DNA from: Verrucomicrobiaceae bacterium
Lineage (GTDB): Bacteria; Verrucomicrobiota; Verrucomicrobiia; Verrucomicrobiales; Verrucomicrobiaceae
DNA length: 64,000 bases
Direction: 5' to 3'
Assembly (NCBI GenBank): GCA_024232965.1
Contig: JACKQF010000004.1
Location: 310,001 to 374,000, forward strand
Part shown: positions 51,793 to 61,141 of the stretch, piece after piece
How positions within the stretch are numbered: the first letter of the stretch is position 1
Layout: every line of letters starts with the position of its first letter
Translations under genes and position numbers: made by a program
The notes under the pieces: generated by a model
Database searches by the model: none
What the model was told of the DNA's origin: nothing
What the model saw: the letters and a program-made list of their open reading frames with translations, nothing else

Positions 51793-53118
51793 TCAGGCAG
51801 GATCAGACTTTTTAAGGTGGTACTTGGCATCCACAGGCCGAACCAGAAGATTCGCGATCAGGCCTACCATCAGGAGGCCCACCATTAGATAGAAGGTCGA
51901 GTTGTAGGCCTGCGCAGGAGGAACCCCAGCGGCCTTTTTTGCCTCTGAAATCCGATCCACAAGTTGCGGCCCGATCACCGCCGCCATGCTCCAAGCGGTA
52001 ATGAGCCGCCCATGAATCGCACCCACCTGATAGCTGCCAAACAAATCCCGCAAATACGCGGGCACCGTCGCAAATCCCCCGCCATACATGCTGATGATCA
52101 CCGTCGTCACCGCCACAAACAGCAGCACACTCCCCTTCCCCTGCGTCCAGGGAACCAATGCGTACAAGGCGGCCCCCAGCAAAAAGTAAACGCAGTAGAT
52201 CCCCTTGCGACCTGTCAGGTCCGAGGCGGAGGACCATAAAAAGCGACCCGCCAGATTCGCGATCGACAGCAACCCCACAAAACCTGCCGCAGCCGCTGGC
52301 GTGACCTTAAACATGTCCTGAATCATTGGTGAAGCCTGCCCCAGAATACCGATCCCAGCGCTCACGTTCATGCATAGCACCACCCACAACAACCAAAACT
52401 GAGGTGTCTTCCACGCTGTATCCACAGACACGCTGACGGTTCCTTCCGGCAAACCGTGCGCCGCATGCGGTTGCCAGCCATCCGGCTTCCACCCTGGAGC
52501 AGGCACACGAACGATCCCGGCGCCGAAGAGCATCGAGACCGCATAAAGCCCGGCCATAATGATCAAGGCCATCTGCGCCCCGGCGGCATCTATCCCGGCA
52601 TAGGTCTTCATCAACTCCTGAGCCAAAGGCCCGCCGATCAGCGCCCCACCGCCAAACCCCATGATCGCCATCCCCGTCGCCATGCCAGGACGATCCGGGA
52701 ACCACTTCATGAGGGTGGAAACCGGCGCGATATAACCCAGGCCCAACCCTACCCCGCCGACCAATCCGTATCCCACATACAGCAGCCACAGCAACTTCAG
52801 CTTAACAGCCAAGGCAGAAATCAAAAGCCCACCGCAAAAGCAAACAGCGCTGACCAACATCGTCTTGCGCGGACCGCTGTGCTCCACCCATTTCCCAAAC
52901 AAAGCCGCCGACAGCCCCAGCATCACCAACGCAATCGAATACGCCACGCCCACGTTCGCCTCGGACCAAGAACCACCGAGCAATGCCAAAGGTTTTTTGA
53001 AGACGCTAAACGAATAAACCTGCCCGATGCACATGTGCACCGCGATGGCAGCAGGTGGCACGAACCACCGATTAAAGCCGGGTTTGGCGACGGTCGCTTC
53101 TCGGGAAAGAAAACTCAT
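51793..53118 (-). CDS. OFA-family MFS transporter (oxalate/formate antiporter type)
   Basis: Major-facilitator protein of 441 residues from ATG 53118 (MSFLSREATVAKPGFNRW), with 12 predicted transmembrane segments. The first segment carries IGQVYSFSVFKKPL, and GLGLGYIAPVSTLMKWFPDRPG is the OFA-type loop between helices 4 and 5. Family members move oxalate, formate, lactate or similar monocarboxylates; which one cannot be told. It is followed by the small partner gene. Confidence 0.87.
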   Translation of the reverse strand: MSFLSREATVAKPGFNRWFVPPAAIAVHMCIGQVYSFSVFKKPLALLGGSWSEANVGVAYSIALVMLGLSAALFGKWVEHSGPRKTMLVSAVCFCGGLLISALAVKLKLLWLLYVGYGLVGGVGLGLGYIAPVSTLMKWFPDRPGMATGMAIMGFGGGALIGGPLAQELMKTYAGIDAAGAQMALIIMAGLYAVSMLFGAGIVRVPAPGWKPDGWQPHAAHGLPEGTVSVSVDTAWKTPQFWLLWVVLCMNVSAGIGILGQASPMIQDMFKVTPAAAAGFVGLLSIANLAGRFLWSSASDLTGRKGIYCVYFLLGAALYALVPWTQGKGSVLLFVAVTTVIISMYGGGFATVPAYLRDLFGSYQVGAIHGRLITAWSMAAVIGPQLVDRISEAKKAAGVPPAQAYNSTFYLMVGLLMVGLIANLLVRPVDAKYHLKKSDPA

Positions 53119-53185
53119 CCCTCTGTGATACTCGGTTCGCCCGCGACCCGACAAGAACGAAATCCACTTTTTCCCAATAGCCCCC

Positions 53186-54694
53186 TCACTTGCCCTCTTT
53201 GGCCCACTGCTTCATGAGCGCAATGTTGCGCTCCACCTCGGGGTTATTCTTCTTCGTGTATTCAGCCATGTCACTGTCATACATCGCTTCAGATTCAGGC
53301 CCCGGATCGCGAGTATCAACCATCCACTTAGCCAGCCGCGCACGTTGCTCTTCGAGTTGCGCACGGTAATCGGGATTCGCAGCTAGGTTTGTCACCTGCC
53401 AGCGATCATTCACGTACTCGTAGAGCTCCTCAGCCTGACGCGTCGGACTAAACAGCAACTCCTCAGAAACCGACGGCAGAGTCCCCGCCTCATGCATCGC
53501 TCGAAGTTGCTGGACGATCGCCTTCCCATCCTTATAGGCGTTCGGCTGCAAATGCGGGCGCTGTGGCAAAAAATTGCGGATGTAGAGAAAGCGATCCGTC
53601 CGCACGCTGCGGATACGCTCCACCGTTTCATCACAACGATCTCTCGCCGCAAAGACCGCCTCGCGAGGTTGGTAGTCCTTGGCCAAAATATCGCGCCCCT
53701 GCATCGTCGCCGGAATCGGAATGCCAGCCGCCGCCAGAGATAGCGCCCCCATATCGATCTGCTCGATCAAGTCCGTGCGCTCCGCCCCATGGGCAATGCC
53801 AGGTCCGCGCACGATGAACGGAATGCGTGTCCCCTCGTCGTAGAGAAACTGCTTTCCGCGCGCATGACTGATGCCGTGATCCGTCATGAAAATGATCAAC
53901 GTGTTTTCCAACAATCCTTCCTTCTCCATCCGCGCAATCACGCGACCCACGTGCAGGTCCGTCATCCGCACACTGTCCAGATACAGCGCCCAGTCATCCA
54001 GGATCACCGGATCTCGAGGATAGTATGGCGGCAGCACCACCTTCGCAGGGTCCGTCGCGCTGCCTAGCTCGGCGATGACTCGCGCCTTAAAGGCTGCCCG
54101 GGCTTCCACCGAACCTTCCCGCAACTTGCCGCCGTGCAACTGCACCTGCATGAAGAAGGGTTTGTCGCCATGGCCAGCCCAGTCATCGCTGTCATACATC
54201 GCTGGGTCCCATTCAAAGTTGTAATCCGTCTTGCCAAAATGCAGCCCACCAGCGCCGGACCTCTTGTTCTTCTTACCCTTACCAGCACCAAAGGGCCTAC
54301 CGCAATTGTCCATGCCGGGCAATCCACTGCCAATGCAGGTGTAATAGCCCGCCTTCTGAAACTGCTCAGGGATGGGAGTCACCCCTTCAGGCAGATGGAT
54401 CTTCAATTCACCCCGCCCACTGCGATGATTGTTCGCGCCGATGGTGGTCTGATACATTCCCGTGATCAAGGCTGACCGGCAGGTCGAGCACACCGGCGCC
54501 GTCACATACGCGCGGGTGAACCTCGTGCCCTCTGCCGCAAGTTTGTCCACCGCAGGCGTCTTCACCAACGTCTCCCCATAGCTCGAAAAATGCGGCGACA
54601 TATCATCGACGACAAACCACAGGACATTCAACTGCGCCGAAAACGCCGAATGAGAAAGACAGAGCGAGGCGAGGAGAAGGAGCAGTCGTTTCAT
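53186..54694 (-). CDS. secreted sulfatase, heparan-N-sulfatase-like, non-canonical active-site motif
   Basis: Exported sulfatase of 502 residues (signal peptide ending SAFSA, about 1-20). It has metal-binding VVDDMSP, then the formylglycine site APVCSTCRSALITG at C69-R73. The usual core is C-x-P/A-x-R; here the third position is Thr, so conversion of C69 to formylglycine is less certain. The TDHGISHARGKQFLYDEGTRIPFIVRGPG stretch holds the remaining metal and sulfate contacts (split in practice over the DHG and K residues). It resembles sulfamidase-type enzymes. ATG is 9 nt after the upstream sulfatase stop: same operon. Confidence 0.87.
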   Translation of the reverse strand: MKRLLLLLASLCLSHSAFSAQLNVLWFVVDDMSPHFSSYGETLVKTPAVDKLAAEGTRFTRAYVTAPVCSTCRSALITGMYQTTIGANNHRSGRGELKIHLPEGVTPIPEQFQKAGYYTCIGSGLPGMDNCGRPFGAGKGKKNKRSGAGGLHFGKTDYNFEWDPAMYDSDDWAGHGDKPFFMQVQLHGGKLREGSVEARAAFKARVIAELGSATDPAKVVLPPYYPRDPVILDDWALYLDSVRMTDLHVGRVIARMEKEGLLENTLIIFMTDHGISHARGKQFLYDEGTRIPFIVRGPGIAHGAERTDLIEQIDMGALSLAAAGIPIPATMQGRDILAKDYQPREAVFAARDRCDETVERIRSVRTDRFLYIRNFLPQRPHLQPNAYKDGKAIVQQLRAMHEAGTLPSVSEELLFSPTRQAEELYEYVNDRWQVTNLAANPDYRAQLEEQRARLAKWMVDTRDPGPESEAMYDSDMAEYTKKNNPEVERNIALMKQWAKEGK

Positions 54695-54703
54695 AATAAA
54701 GGA

Positions 54704-56110
54704 TCAGTTTGAAAGGTCATTGGCGCGCACCGCTTTCAGCTTCGCTGCCACTTTGGATTTCCACTCGGCCACGATGTCAGCATGGTCAGGGGATGTGGCG
54801 AGATTTGTGTACTGATGGGGATCGTTCTGCATATCAAAGAGCTCGATTCCACCCTTGGCGTCTTCCCCGTATTGAATGTAAACCCAGCGATCATCCCGCA
54901 GCAGCAACCCCTTGCTGGTGCCCGCCACGCTGAAGACCGTTTCATGGACCACTGCCTTCGGATCGTCCAGAATGGCACCGATATCTTTTCCTTGAAGCCG
55001 ATCCTGAGATGGCAGACCACACAGCTTCGCCGTCGTCGGGTAAAGATCCAGCAACTCAACGAAAGACTCGCTGACCGCCGCCTTCTTTCCTGGCACACTG
55101 ATGATCAAAGGCACCCTGGCCGATTCATCATGCAAACTCACCTTCGCCCAGAAATCGTGCTCGCCGAGGTGGTAGCCGTGATCGCTGGTGAAGATCACGA
55201 TGGTATTGTCTGCCTGCCCCGATTTTTCCAAAGCATCCAGCACCTTACCGACCTGAGCATCCATGAAACTCACGGCCGCATAGTAGCCCGCCACAGCCTT
55301 CTTCTGCTTCTCGATATCCATCTTCATGTTCACGCTCGTCTTGTAGTTGATGCCCGGCTTCGGAATGTCATCCCAATCTCCCGGAACCTTCTCGGGCAGC
55401 GCCATCGATTCCGCCGGATAGGTGTGATACTTCGTGGGTGAAACAAACGGCACATGTGGCCGCACAAACCCGACCGCCAGAAAGAAGGGCTTGTCAGCAT
55501 GTTGGGCGATCAGTTCGCAGGCCTTCGCCGCCGTTTTGCCATCGGACTGCACCAAATCATCCCCGTCCGCGGACACCACGACAAAAGTATTCCCGCCCAC
55601 GACCGGCCGCTTCCCGTCCGGGTTCCCCTCCAAGGTTTCGCCCACACCGGGGGATTTCCACTCCGGACCCGGACTATTGAAGCGCTCCGTCCAAGACGCC
55701 GGATCATCCGCACCATCACTACCGTCCTCAATGCCTCCCGGCACCCCCATGTGGAAAATCTTGCTCACACGAGCCGAATAATAACCAGCGTTCTTGAAGT
55801 GCTGCGCCCAAGTCGCACGATCGCCAATCGCTGCGCGCGGGCTGATGTAGCCCTGCACCCCTGTGGCGTGCGGATAATACCCCGACATGAAAGATGCCCG
55901 CGAAGGCCCACAATACGTTCCCTGGCAATATGCCCGAGTAAAACGCACTCCCCGCGCCGCGAGACGGTCAATATTCGGTGTCTGGCAGACCTTGTTGCCG
56001 TAGCACGACAACGCCGTCGAAGTGAGGTCGTCCGAGATAATGAAAAGCACGTTCGGCTGCGCAGCCGTCAGCGACTGGCAGAGAGCGAGGCAAAGGAGGA
56101 GACGGATCAT
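54704..56110 (-). CDS. secreted sulfatase, iduronate-2-sulfatase-like
   Basis: Exported sulfatase of 468 residues with a signal peptide (about 1-17, LTAAQ). It has metal-binding FIISDDLTS, the formylglycine site CGPSRASFMSG at C67-R71 (canonical CxPSR), VGFVRPHVPF as in iduronate-2-sulfatases, and TSDHGYHLGEHDFWAKVSLHDE with the second metal and sulfate contacts. It closes the TA module side of the locus, 128 bp after the toxin gene. Probably acts on a sulfated sugar in the periplasm or outside. Confidence 0.92.
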   Translation of the reverse strand: MIRLLLCLALCQSLTAAQPNVLFIISDDLTSTALSCYGNKVCQTPNIDRLAARGVRFTRAYCQGTYCGPSRASFMSGYYPHATGVQGYISPRAAIGDRATWAQHFKNAGYYSARVSKIFHMGVPGGIEDGSDGADDPASWTERFNSPGPEWKSPGVGETLEGNPDGKRPVVGGNTFVVVSADGDDLVQSDGKTAAKACELIAQHADKPFFLAVGFVRPHVPFVSPTKYHTYPAESMALPEKVPGDWDDIPKPGINYKTSVNMKMDIEKQKKAVAGYYAAVSFMDAQVGKVLDALEKSGQADNTIVIFTSDHGYHLGEHDFWAKVSLHDESARVPLIISVPGKKAAVSESFVELLDLYPTTAKLCGLPSQDRLQGKDIGAILDDPKAVVHETVFSVAGTSKGLLLRDDRWVYIQYGEDAKGGIELFDMQNDPHQYTNLATSPDHADIVAEWKSKVAAKLKAVRANDLSN

Positions 56111-56238
56111 GACGCCTTAAAACTCCAACGACGCATCCGATCTTACCATCGAAACGCCCACATAGTTTGGGAGTATCTCCGTGACAAGGGCACACTCACC
56201 CCAGCGATCCCCTCCAGAACTGCTCGATGGCCCCGACT

Positions 56239-56535
56239 CTATCGCTCAAACACAAACTCCCAGTAGTCATCCCCTCGTCTCTCATGTGCTACAGCGAGGA
56301 CATCAATCTGATCGCCAGAATCACGAAAGACGATGATATACGGAAAGCTCCTCAATCGGCGCCGCCGAGTGCTGCGCGGCCCGAGCAATCCAACGGTGGG
56401 ATGCACGCAAAGATAAGCCATGCTGGCCCGAAACTCGCTAGCAAACCGGTCGGCCAGTTTCAGCGAGATCTCGTCGTAATAGGCTAGGGCAGAGAGGTAT
56501 TCCCGCAGAGCACCTTCAATGAACCGCCAACTCAT
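56239..56535 (-). CDS. RelE/ParE-type toxin
   Basis: Protein of 98 residues with the ParE/RelE fold pattern: helical start (GALREYLSALAYYDEIS), the helix KLADRFASEFRASMAYL, then RSFPYIIVFRDSGDQIDVLAVAHERR, the strand-turn-strand core that ends family members. It overlaps the antitoxin by 4 nt, with the antitoxin first, the usual order for this pair. ParE-type toxins target DNA gyrase; this is family knowledge. Confidence 0.85.
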   Translation of the reverse strand: MSWRFIEGALREYLSALAYYDEISLKLADRFASEFRASMAYLCVHPTVGLLGPRSTRRRRLRSFPYIIVFRDSGDQIDVLAVAHERRGDDYWEFVFER

Positions 56536-56786
56536 CCCTGCCGACGGGCCGAAAGTTGCCCCTCAGCCCATTTCAACCCTTCCTCACCCGGAATCATTCT
56601 CGCCGTTCCCGCTTCAACGCTGTCGATTCGGCGATGGATCTCTCTCCAAGTCTCCTTGCCCAACCCAAAGTCCGATTCCGCACCGTCATCCGGAACGCTC
56701 GCAAAAAGATGCTCTGCTAACGCAACTCGGTCAGCAGCGGGCCAAGCGCTCACTTGCTTCCACACGGATTCAAAAGTCGTATTCAC
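56532..56786 (-). CDS. antitoxin, addiction-module component family
   Basis: Protein of 84 residues: helical, with SAWPAADRVALAEHLFASV (about 13-31) and the tail RIDSVEAGTARMIPGEEG, which matches the 'putative addiction module component' antitoxin family (the MIPGEE ending that contacts the toxin). It precedes the toxin with a 4-nt overlap. Probably autoregulates the pair. Confidence 0.85.
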   Translation of the reverse strand: MNTTFESVWKQVSAWPAADRVALAEHLFASVPDDGAESDFGLGKETWREIHRRIDSVEAGTARMIPGEEGLKWAEGQLSARRQG

Positions 56787-56840
56787 ACGTAAATTCTACG
56801 GGCTCAGATCGAGAAAATCAATGGTCAAACGCCATTCCGC

Positions 56841-58406
56841 TCATGGCTGTTGAATTGGCTCCTTTTCAAAATCAGTCGGCGAAACCCAACCTGCGTTCAT
56901 CTTTTCGCCACGCATGTACTTCTCGTAGAATCCCTGTCCGTTGGTGGGCGGATATTCGTCGAAGACCTTGCCGTTGCCAGCCATGCGCGGGTCGTTCTGT
57001 GACTTGAGCTCGGTCTCCATGCGTTCGCGCAGGGCCTTGATCTTATCGGTATGAACCGATTCATCAGCGAGATTGTGGGCGCAGTCTGCATCGACGGTCA
57101 GGTCGTAAAACTCTTCGCTGGGGCGCAGACCGAAATTGAGTTGCCAAAACTTGTCGCTGCGATCCCTTCGGCCCATCTCAAGGATGAGCGATTTCGTTGG
57201 ACCGCCATCCGTGTCAAGGTAGCCGGTCTCTGGATTGCCCGCAGGCCAGCGCGTGGGTTCGTAGTTCTTCAGGTAAAGGCTCTCTGCGGTGACGATCCCA
57301 CGAATCGGATACCCCCAGTCGTGAGGACGCCCCACGTCCGTGCGCTCTTTGCCAATCAGAGTATGATCACGCTCCGGGATGACTCGCCCCGCTTTGTCGC
57401 TCTCCAAAATCGGTCTCCAGCTTGCCCCCGTGATCGGCATCATGCCGCTGTCTGCTTGTGCGATGCCTGCATAGTCCAGGATGGTCGGGGCAAGGTCGGT
57501 GAAATTGACGAAGTCATCAATCACCCGACCCGGCTTGTTCAGCCCTCCCGGCCAGCGAATCGCCAACGGCACGTGGTTACTGTCCTGATAGGCGTAACCT
57601 TTGCAGCGAGGGAATGGCATCCCGTGATCTGCGGTGACAATGATCAGCGTGTTGTCCAGTTCTCCTCGTTTCTCCAACTCCGCGAGCATTCGCCCGAGAT
57701 GCTCATCGGCATGATCGACCTCAAAGGAATAATCGAGGATGTCATTGCGCACGATGTCGTCCTCCGGCCAGTAGCCTGGGATGCGATCCACATCCGAAAG
57801 CTTCTTGCCCCCCTTCTTCACGCCCGACTCATACTCATAGCCGCGATGAGGCTCAAAGCAGCCATACCAAAAGCACCACGGCGTGTCCTTGGGTGCATCA
57901 TTCAGGAAATCGACGAAATTGGCAGCGTAGTCATTGTTGGACATCCCCGTCGCTGGCGGCGGCGCTTTTCGTTTGGCGTACTGTTTGCCAGTGATCGCCC
58001 GTTGCTTGCCATTCGCATCATTGGCAACACCCGGTCCCCAGCCCTTGCCGGTGATGCCCATATGCCAGCCTTTTTCCATCAGAACCTCGGGCCAACTCTT
58101 CAGCTTGGCTGGGAAAAAAGCCATGTGGTTCCCAGCCTCCTCATTCTGCCAAGCATAGCGCCCCGTCAGCACAATCGCCCGGGATGGCGCACACTTCGCC
58201 ACGGGAGTGTAGGCACGATTAAAGAGCAACCCCTCACGAGCGATCCTGTCAAACGCGGGCGTCTTCACCCAAGGCGTGCCATACACCCCAGCATGTGCGC
58301 CCCAGTCATCAGCGATGGCAAAGAGGATGTTGGGGCGCTTTGTCTCTGCGGCAAAACCAGCAGTGCAGGAGACCAAGAGGAAGGCGGCTAAAACTCGGCA
58401 AATCAT
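56841..58406 (-). CDS. secreted sulfatase, heparan-N-sulfatase-like
   Basis: Exported sulfatase of 521 residues from ATG 58406 (signal peptide about 1-20, TAGFAAE). It has metal-binding FAIADDWGAH, the formylglycine site KCAPSRAIVLTG at C72-R76 (canonical CxPSR), and TADHGMPFPRCKGYAYQDSN with the second metal/sulfate contacts. The WYGCFEPHRGYEY and LRPSEEFYDLTVD stretches are typical of sulfamidase-type bacterial sulfatases. Start chosen for the signal peptide; an upstream ATG adds 14 residues. Confidence 0.92.
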   Translation of the reverse strand: MICRVLAAFLLVSCTAGFAAETKRPNILFAIADDWGAHAGVYGTPWVKTPAFDRIAREGLLFNRAYTPVAKCAPSRAIVLTGRYAWQNEEAGNHMAFFPAKLKSWPEVLMEKGWHMGITGKGWGPGVANDANGKQRAITGKQYAKRKAPPPATGMSNNDYAANFVDFLNDAPKDTPWCFWYGCFEPHRGYEYESGVKKGGKKLSDVDRIPGYWPEDDIVRNDILDYSFEVDHADEHLGRMLAELEKRGELDNTLIIVTADHGMPFPRCKGYAYQDSNHVPLAIRWPGGLNKPGRVIDDFVNFTDLAPTILDYAGIAQADSGMMPITGASWRPILESDKAGRVIPERDHTLIGKERTDVGRPHDWGYPIRGIVTAESLYLKNYEPTRWPAGNPETGYLDTDGGPTKSLILEMGRRDRSDKFWQLNFGLRPSEEFYDLTVDADCAHNLADESVHTDKIKALRERMETELKSQNDPRMAGNGKVFDEYPPTNGQGFYEKYMRGEKMNAGWVSPTDFEKEPIQQP

Positions 58407-58466
58407 GGTGCCAATGTGAACGCACCCAGGCCGCAAGGCTTTCGCCAAATCACAAGGACGAGGGCC

Positions 58467-58721
58467 TCACTTCGAAAGAAACTCCCACAGCCGGAATCGC
58501 AGCCACACCCAAACAAGCGCAACCCACGCTACAAGCCCAAGGACACCTCTCTCCCAGTTCCCTACCCAAAACGCGACCGCCGAAAGCACCGGCAAGCAAA
58601 CCAACAAGGCCGCCCCACCCAGCAAAGCGGTGGATCCCAACACCACGAGGGGCAAATATAACACGGAACGCCACGCCAGCGCCCATACCATTCTCGTCGA
58701 GATTTGTTGCCCCTTGTCCAT
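58467..58721 (-). CDS. small membrane protein
   Basis: Protein of 84 residues (MDKGQQISTRMVWAL) with two long hydrophobic stretches (about 13-46 and 50-74) that probably form three or four helices. No family recognised. It starts 16 nt after the esterase gene stop and precedes the next sulfatase, so it is probably in the same transcript. Confidence 0.6.
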   Translation of the reverse strand: MDKGQQISTRMVWALAWRSVLYLPLVVLGSTALLGGAALLVCLPVLSAVAFWVGNWERGVLGLVAWVALVWVWLRFRLWEFLSK

Positions 58722-58737
58722 AAGGTTCACCGACACC

Positions 58738-59685
58738 TCACTTGGGGCGATGGGCGTCAAAAGTCTTCTGGTGGTGCCTCATTACGTCATCGCCATTCTT
58801 ATCATAGCTGCCTGTCGCGGTGTGTCCCACTCCGTCGATGACCAGCATCTCGTGCGCGATGCCGAGCTCCTTGAGATAAGCAGAGAACTTCAGATTGAAC
58901 TCGTAGTTGAAGCACTTTGTGCCATCCCAGATCAGGATGTTTAGCGGCGGAGCCTCCTTGCGAATTGCATACGCCTTGGCCAGATCCCAGGTGTTGTAGC
59001 CGATTGGCAAGAAGCGCAACGTCTCGGACTCATAGCCATCATTCTCCTGGATCGTCTTTTCTGGTCCGTAGCCAGAGCCGCCCGGCGCCACGGATAGGAA
59101 CAACTCGGGGTGCTTGAACATGATCCGCGTTGTCCCGCGTCCACCTTGGGAGTAGCCCTCCAGCGCCCGTCCTTCACGGGTTCCCCAGGTGCGATAGGTC
59201 GCATCGATGTGCGGCACGACTTCGTTCACAAACACGGACTCGCCCATGCCATCCTTCATCTCCGGCATGTCATACCAGCTCACAGGCCCGCCGTTGGGGA
59301 AAACATAGATCGTAGGCTTGATCGTGCCTTTCTTGATCGCCGCATCGACATACGTCGCCAACCTCACCGCCTTGTTCTCGGCTCCTGGGCGACCGCCATG
59401 GAGGTGATACACCACCGGATACCTCTCCTGGCTCGATTCATAGCCCGGCGGCAGATAGATGTAGTAGCCCACATCAATACCCATCGACGGGCTCTTAAAG
59501 GTCACATGCTTTACCGTCGGAGGTAAGATCTGCTTTGCCCACTCTGGATTGTTCAAAGGCGAGACCCAATTGAAAGGTGCAGCTTCCGCAGCTTTTTTCT
59601 TGGGGGGCGTCGCGTTTTCTGCCGCCTGAACGGCTGTGGCTGCGATGACAAAGACGGCGAGGGACTGGAGGATGGCTTGCTTCAT
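58738..59685 (-). CDS. secreted alpha/beta-hydrolase esterase (enterochelin-esterase/feruloyl-esterase-like)
   Basis: Exported hydrolase of 315 residues (signal peptide ending VQAAE, about 1-22). Esterase fold: VVYHLHGGRPG (oxyanion region), catalytic serine S179 in the nucleophile elbow GYSQGG, an acidic residue in LIWDGTKCFN, and the catalytic histidine in GVGHTATGSYDK. The YYIYLPPGYE opening is typical of enterochelin-esterase-like polysaccharide esterases. In this locus it may remove acyl groups from the sulfated glycan. It begins 11 nt after a sulfatase gene, so they form one operon. Confidence 0.88.
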   Translation of the reverse strand: MKQAILQSLAVFVIAATAVQAAENATPPKKKAAEAAPFNWVSPLNNPEWAKQILPPTVKHVTFKSPSMGIDVGYYIYLPPGYESSQERYPVVYHLHGGRPGAENKAVRLATYVDAAIKKGTIKPTIYVFPNGGPVSWYDMPEMKDGMGESVFVNEVVPHIDATYRTWGTREGRALEGYSQGGRGTTRIMFKHPELFLSVAPGGSGYGPEKTIQENDGYESETLRFLPIGYNTWDLAKAYAIRKEAPPLNILIWDGTKCFNYEFNLKFSAYLKELGIAHEMLVIDGVGHTATGSYDKNGDDVMRHHQKTFDAHRPK

Positions 59686-59696
59686 GATTCGTAGAC

Positions 59697-61055
59697 CTAC
59701 TCTGCTTTATTATTTTGCTTCTTACCTTTCTTCTCGCCCTTGTTCTTGGGCTTGCCTTTCCCTGACTGCTCAAATTGCTGATCCAGTTCAATCGGCCTCG
59801 CGTCGTTGAATTGATCCAGCGCCCTCTGGAGTTTCGTCTTCGCCGCAGCCGCATCACTGGCGAGCGAGCCAGCCCCCAGATCCTGCCTTTCATCGGCATC
59901 ATCACGCAGGTCATAGAATTGCCCGGTTCGATACAGCTTAAAGTGCTGATCAAAGGCATACTCCTTCACCATCAGATCCTGCCTTTGACGCGGTGAATAC
60001 CAAGTGTAGAGCCACTCCCTCGGTGTCCCGTCCTCGCCCTGAAGTTGCGGCAAAAAGCTCACGCCATCCACGTTTGCAGGTACTTCGACACCCGAAGCAG
60101 CACAGATTGTTGGCAGAAAGTCTGTGCTACTAACAAGATCAGCGCTCACCCGACCAGACTTGATGACGCGGGGCCAGCTGACGACGAGTGGCACATGGGT
60201 GCCATGTGAATTGGTCGATCCCTTGCCACCTTTGTAGTCTGCGCCTTTGAAACGACTGGTCACACTTGGATGCGTGCCGTTATCGCCGAGGAAGATCAGC
60301 AAGGTGTTGTCGCGGATACCCAGTTCGTCCAGCTTCGTCGCCACACGGCCAACCATCTTGTCCATGTAGGCCGTCATGTCCGCAAAGTGTTTCACGTCGC
60401 GTTGTTTACCCTCGCTACTGATCGTTGGATCAAAATCAGGACTGTCTGGCGTCGGCTGGAATGGGTCGTGAGTCAGGATCATCGGATAGTAGAGAAAGAA
60501 CGGTCCGTCCTTGTGTCGAGTGATGAAGTCCAAGGCAAAACCATTGACCAAGGTCGGCCCATACTCGCCATGTGTGAAATCCTTTGGTACACCTTTGTAC
60601 TCAAGCCCAGGGTTTGTGTAGCGAGGTGGACGACGCGTCTGCTGCCACAGACAGGACTCCTGAAAGCCAAAGTGCTGAGGCGAATCCTCCTCCTGCCCCA
60701 ACTGCCACTTGCCGCAGATCCCAGTCGCATAACCTGCGCCCTGCATGAGATTACCAAAGGTCGTTTCCGACCGAAGCAAGGTGCCAAAGTTGATGTAGTT
60801 CCGTACGTTGTAGCGCCCGGTCATCAACTGCGCACGAGTCGGTGTGCAAAGAGGCTGCACATGGCAGTTTTCAAACCGCACTCCTGTAGCCGCCAGCTTG
60901 TCGATGTTCGGCGTCTGATACGATTCACCACCATTCGCCGTGATGCATTCATAGCCAAAGTCATCGACCATGATGAGGATGACATTGGGGCGCTCCTCAG
61001 CGAAGGCAGAATGAAGAATGCAAAGGGACGATAGAAGGCTGGCGATGAACTTCAT
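59697..61055 (-). CDS. secreted arylsulfatase with a lysine-rich tail
   Basis: Exported sulfatase of 452 residues from ATG 61055 (signal peptide about 1-19, HSAFAEE). It has metal-binding IMVDDFGYE, the formylglycine site PLCTPTRAQLMTG at C70-R74 (CxPxR), GKWQLGQ for the conserved Lys and GDNGTHPSVTSRF plus a Lys in the catalytic loop. The last ~20 residues are mostly Lys, Gly, Asn and Glu (KPKNKGEKKGKKQNN), unlike the rest. Upstream codons at 61145 overlap the preceding gene and are rejected as start. Confidence 0.92.
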   Translation of the reverse strand: MKFIASLLSSLCILHSAFAEERPNVILIMVDDFGYECITANGGESYQTPNIDKLAATGVRFENCHVQPLCTPTRAQLMTGRYNVRNYINFGTLLRSETTFGNLMQGAGYATGICGKWQLGQEEDSPQHFGFQESCLWQQTRRPPRYTNPGLEYKGVPKDFTHGEYGPTLVNGFALDFITRHKDGPFFLYYPMILTHDPFQPTPDSPDFDPTISSEGKQRDVKHFADMTAYMDKMVGRVATKLDELGIRDNTLLIFLGDNGTHPSVTSRFKGADYKGGKGSTNSHGTHVPLVVSWPRVIKSGRVSADLVSSTDFLPTICAASGVEVPANVDGVSFLPQLQGEDGTPREWLYTWYSPRQRQDLMVKEYAFDQHFKLYRTGQFYDLRDDADERQDLGAGSLASDAAAAKTKLQRALDQFNDARPIELDQQFEQSGKGKPKNKGEKKGKKQNNKAE

Positions 61056-61141
61056 GGCGCGATGGGAACGGTGCAGAAGGGCGGAAATTTCGGCTGAAAA
61101 AACGGCGGTAAATCGGAAGCAGTGGAGCACGGACGAATCGA

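Noticed and set aside
57051..58391. 446-codon plus-strand frame antisense to a sulfatase
   Set aside because: Shadow of the sulfatase gene; the composition is rich in Arg/His/Ile and shows no domain.
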